Source: Synechocystis sp. PCC 7338 | GTDB lineage: Bacteria; Cyanobacteriota; Cyanobacteriia; Cyanobacteriales; Microcystaceae | DNA length: 64,000 nt | NCBI RefSeq assembly: GCF_018282115.1 | Contig: NZ_CP054306.1 | Span: 620,001-684,000, forward strand | Direction: 5' to 3' | In this document: positions 63,999 to 64,000 of the stretch, one piece after another | Numbering within the stretch: the stretch's first letter is position 1 | Layout of the letters: each line of letters opens with the position of its first letter | The notes under the pieces: model-generated | The model's database searches: none | Seen by the model: only the letters and a program-made list of their open reading frames with translations | What the model was told of the DNA's origin: nothing | Made by a program: the position numbers and the translations under genes

Positions 63999-64000
63999 GG

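Overview
This window reads as the chromosome of a unicellular cyanobacterium of the Synechocystis PCC 6803/6714 group. The evidence is a 16S-tRNA-Ile-23S-5S operon, light-dependent protochlorophyllide reductase, Ycf66, CrtO, tocopherol genes, a SynK-type potassium channel, a KaiA3-KaiB2 pair and many HIP1 palindromes (GCGATCGC). Gene order over long stretches matches what I remember of PCC 6803 (the sll0480-0489/slr0498-0509 and slr0076-0096/sll0078-0086 neighbourhoods). Several proteins differ from the PCC 6803 versions I recall, so a close relative is more likely than that strain itself. Strain assignment is from memory and was not checked against a database.

Layout. 1-4.5 kb: a truncated Ser/Thr kinase, a peptide-type ABC permease, a DUF2808 protein and a Rossmann-fold dehydrogenase-like protein. 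4.6-9.95 kb: the rRNA operon with a near-consensus promoter and a structured leader. 10.1-12.2 kb: rpsU, an ABC ATPase and an exported TPR protein. 12.2-13.75 kb: a decay zone with an IS630-type transposase remnant and a nuclease-like gene broken by a stop and a frameshift. 13.8-19.4 kb: putA, an MscS/cyclic-nucleotide-binding fusion channel and a DedA protein. 19.5-27.2 kb: dapL, a membrane protein, a lipase, por, a TolB-like lipoprotein, ycf66, a CobW GTPase and a DevA-type ATPase.

27.4-33.8 kb: kaiA3 and kaiB2 with no kaiC beside them, a methyltransferase, a Uma2 protein, hisB, an ABC ATPase, a zinc-ribbon microprotein and the SynK channel. 33.8-45.2 kb: a long minus-strand series with a SulP transporter, an O-methyltransferase, a DnaJ-like protein, a glycosyltransferase, an aldehyde dehydrogenase, 4-hydroxyphenylpyruvate dioxygenase, gamma-tocopherol methyltransferase, CrtO and a short Hsp70. 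Two successive steps of tocopherol synthesis and a carotenoid ketolase lie together here.

45.3-64 kb: thrS, hisH, argC, crhR-rimO, sphR, rnhA, a divergent GspE/PilB ATPase, queD, then a plus-strand heptose cassette (gmhA, gmhB-like, glycosyltransferase) followed by an ArsA ATPase with a small heat-shock-like tail. Convergent sufS and sufD close the window; sufB and sufC presumably lie just outside.

Most of the window is core genome. The clearest signals for a second look are the kaiA3-kaiB2 locus, the decay zone, the degenerate secretion ATPase, the 10-bp tandem repeat in front of cobW, the duplicated C-terminal module of the kinase, and the palindrome placed over a promoter beside the channel gene.
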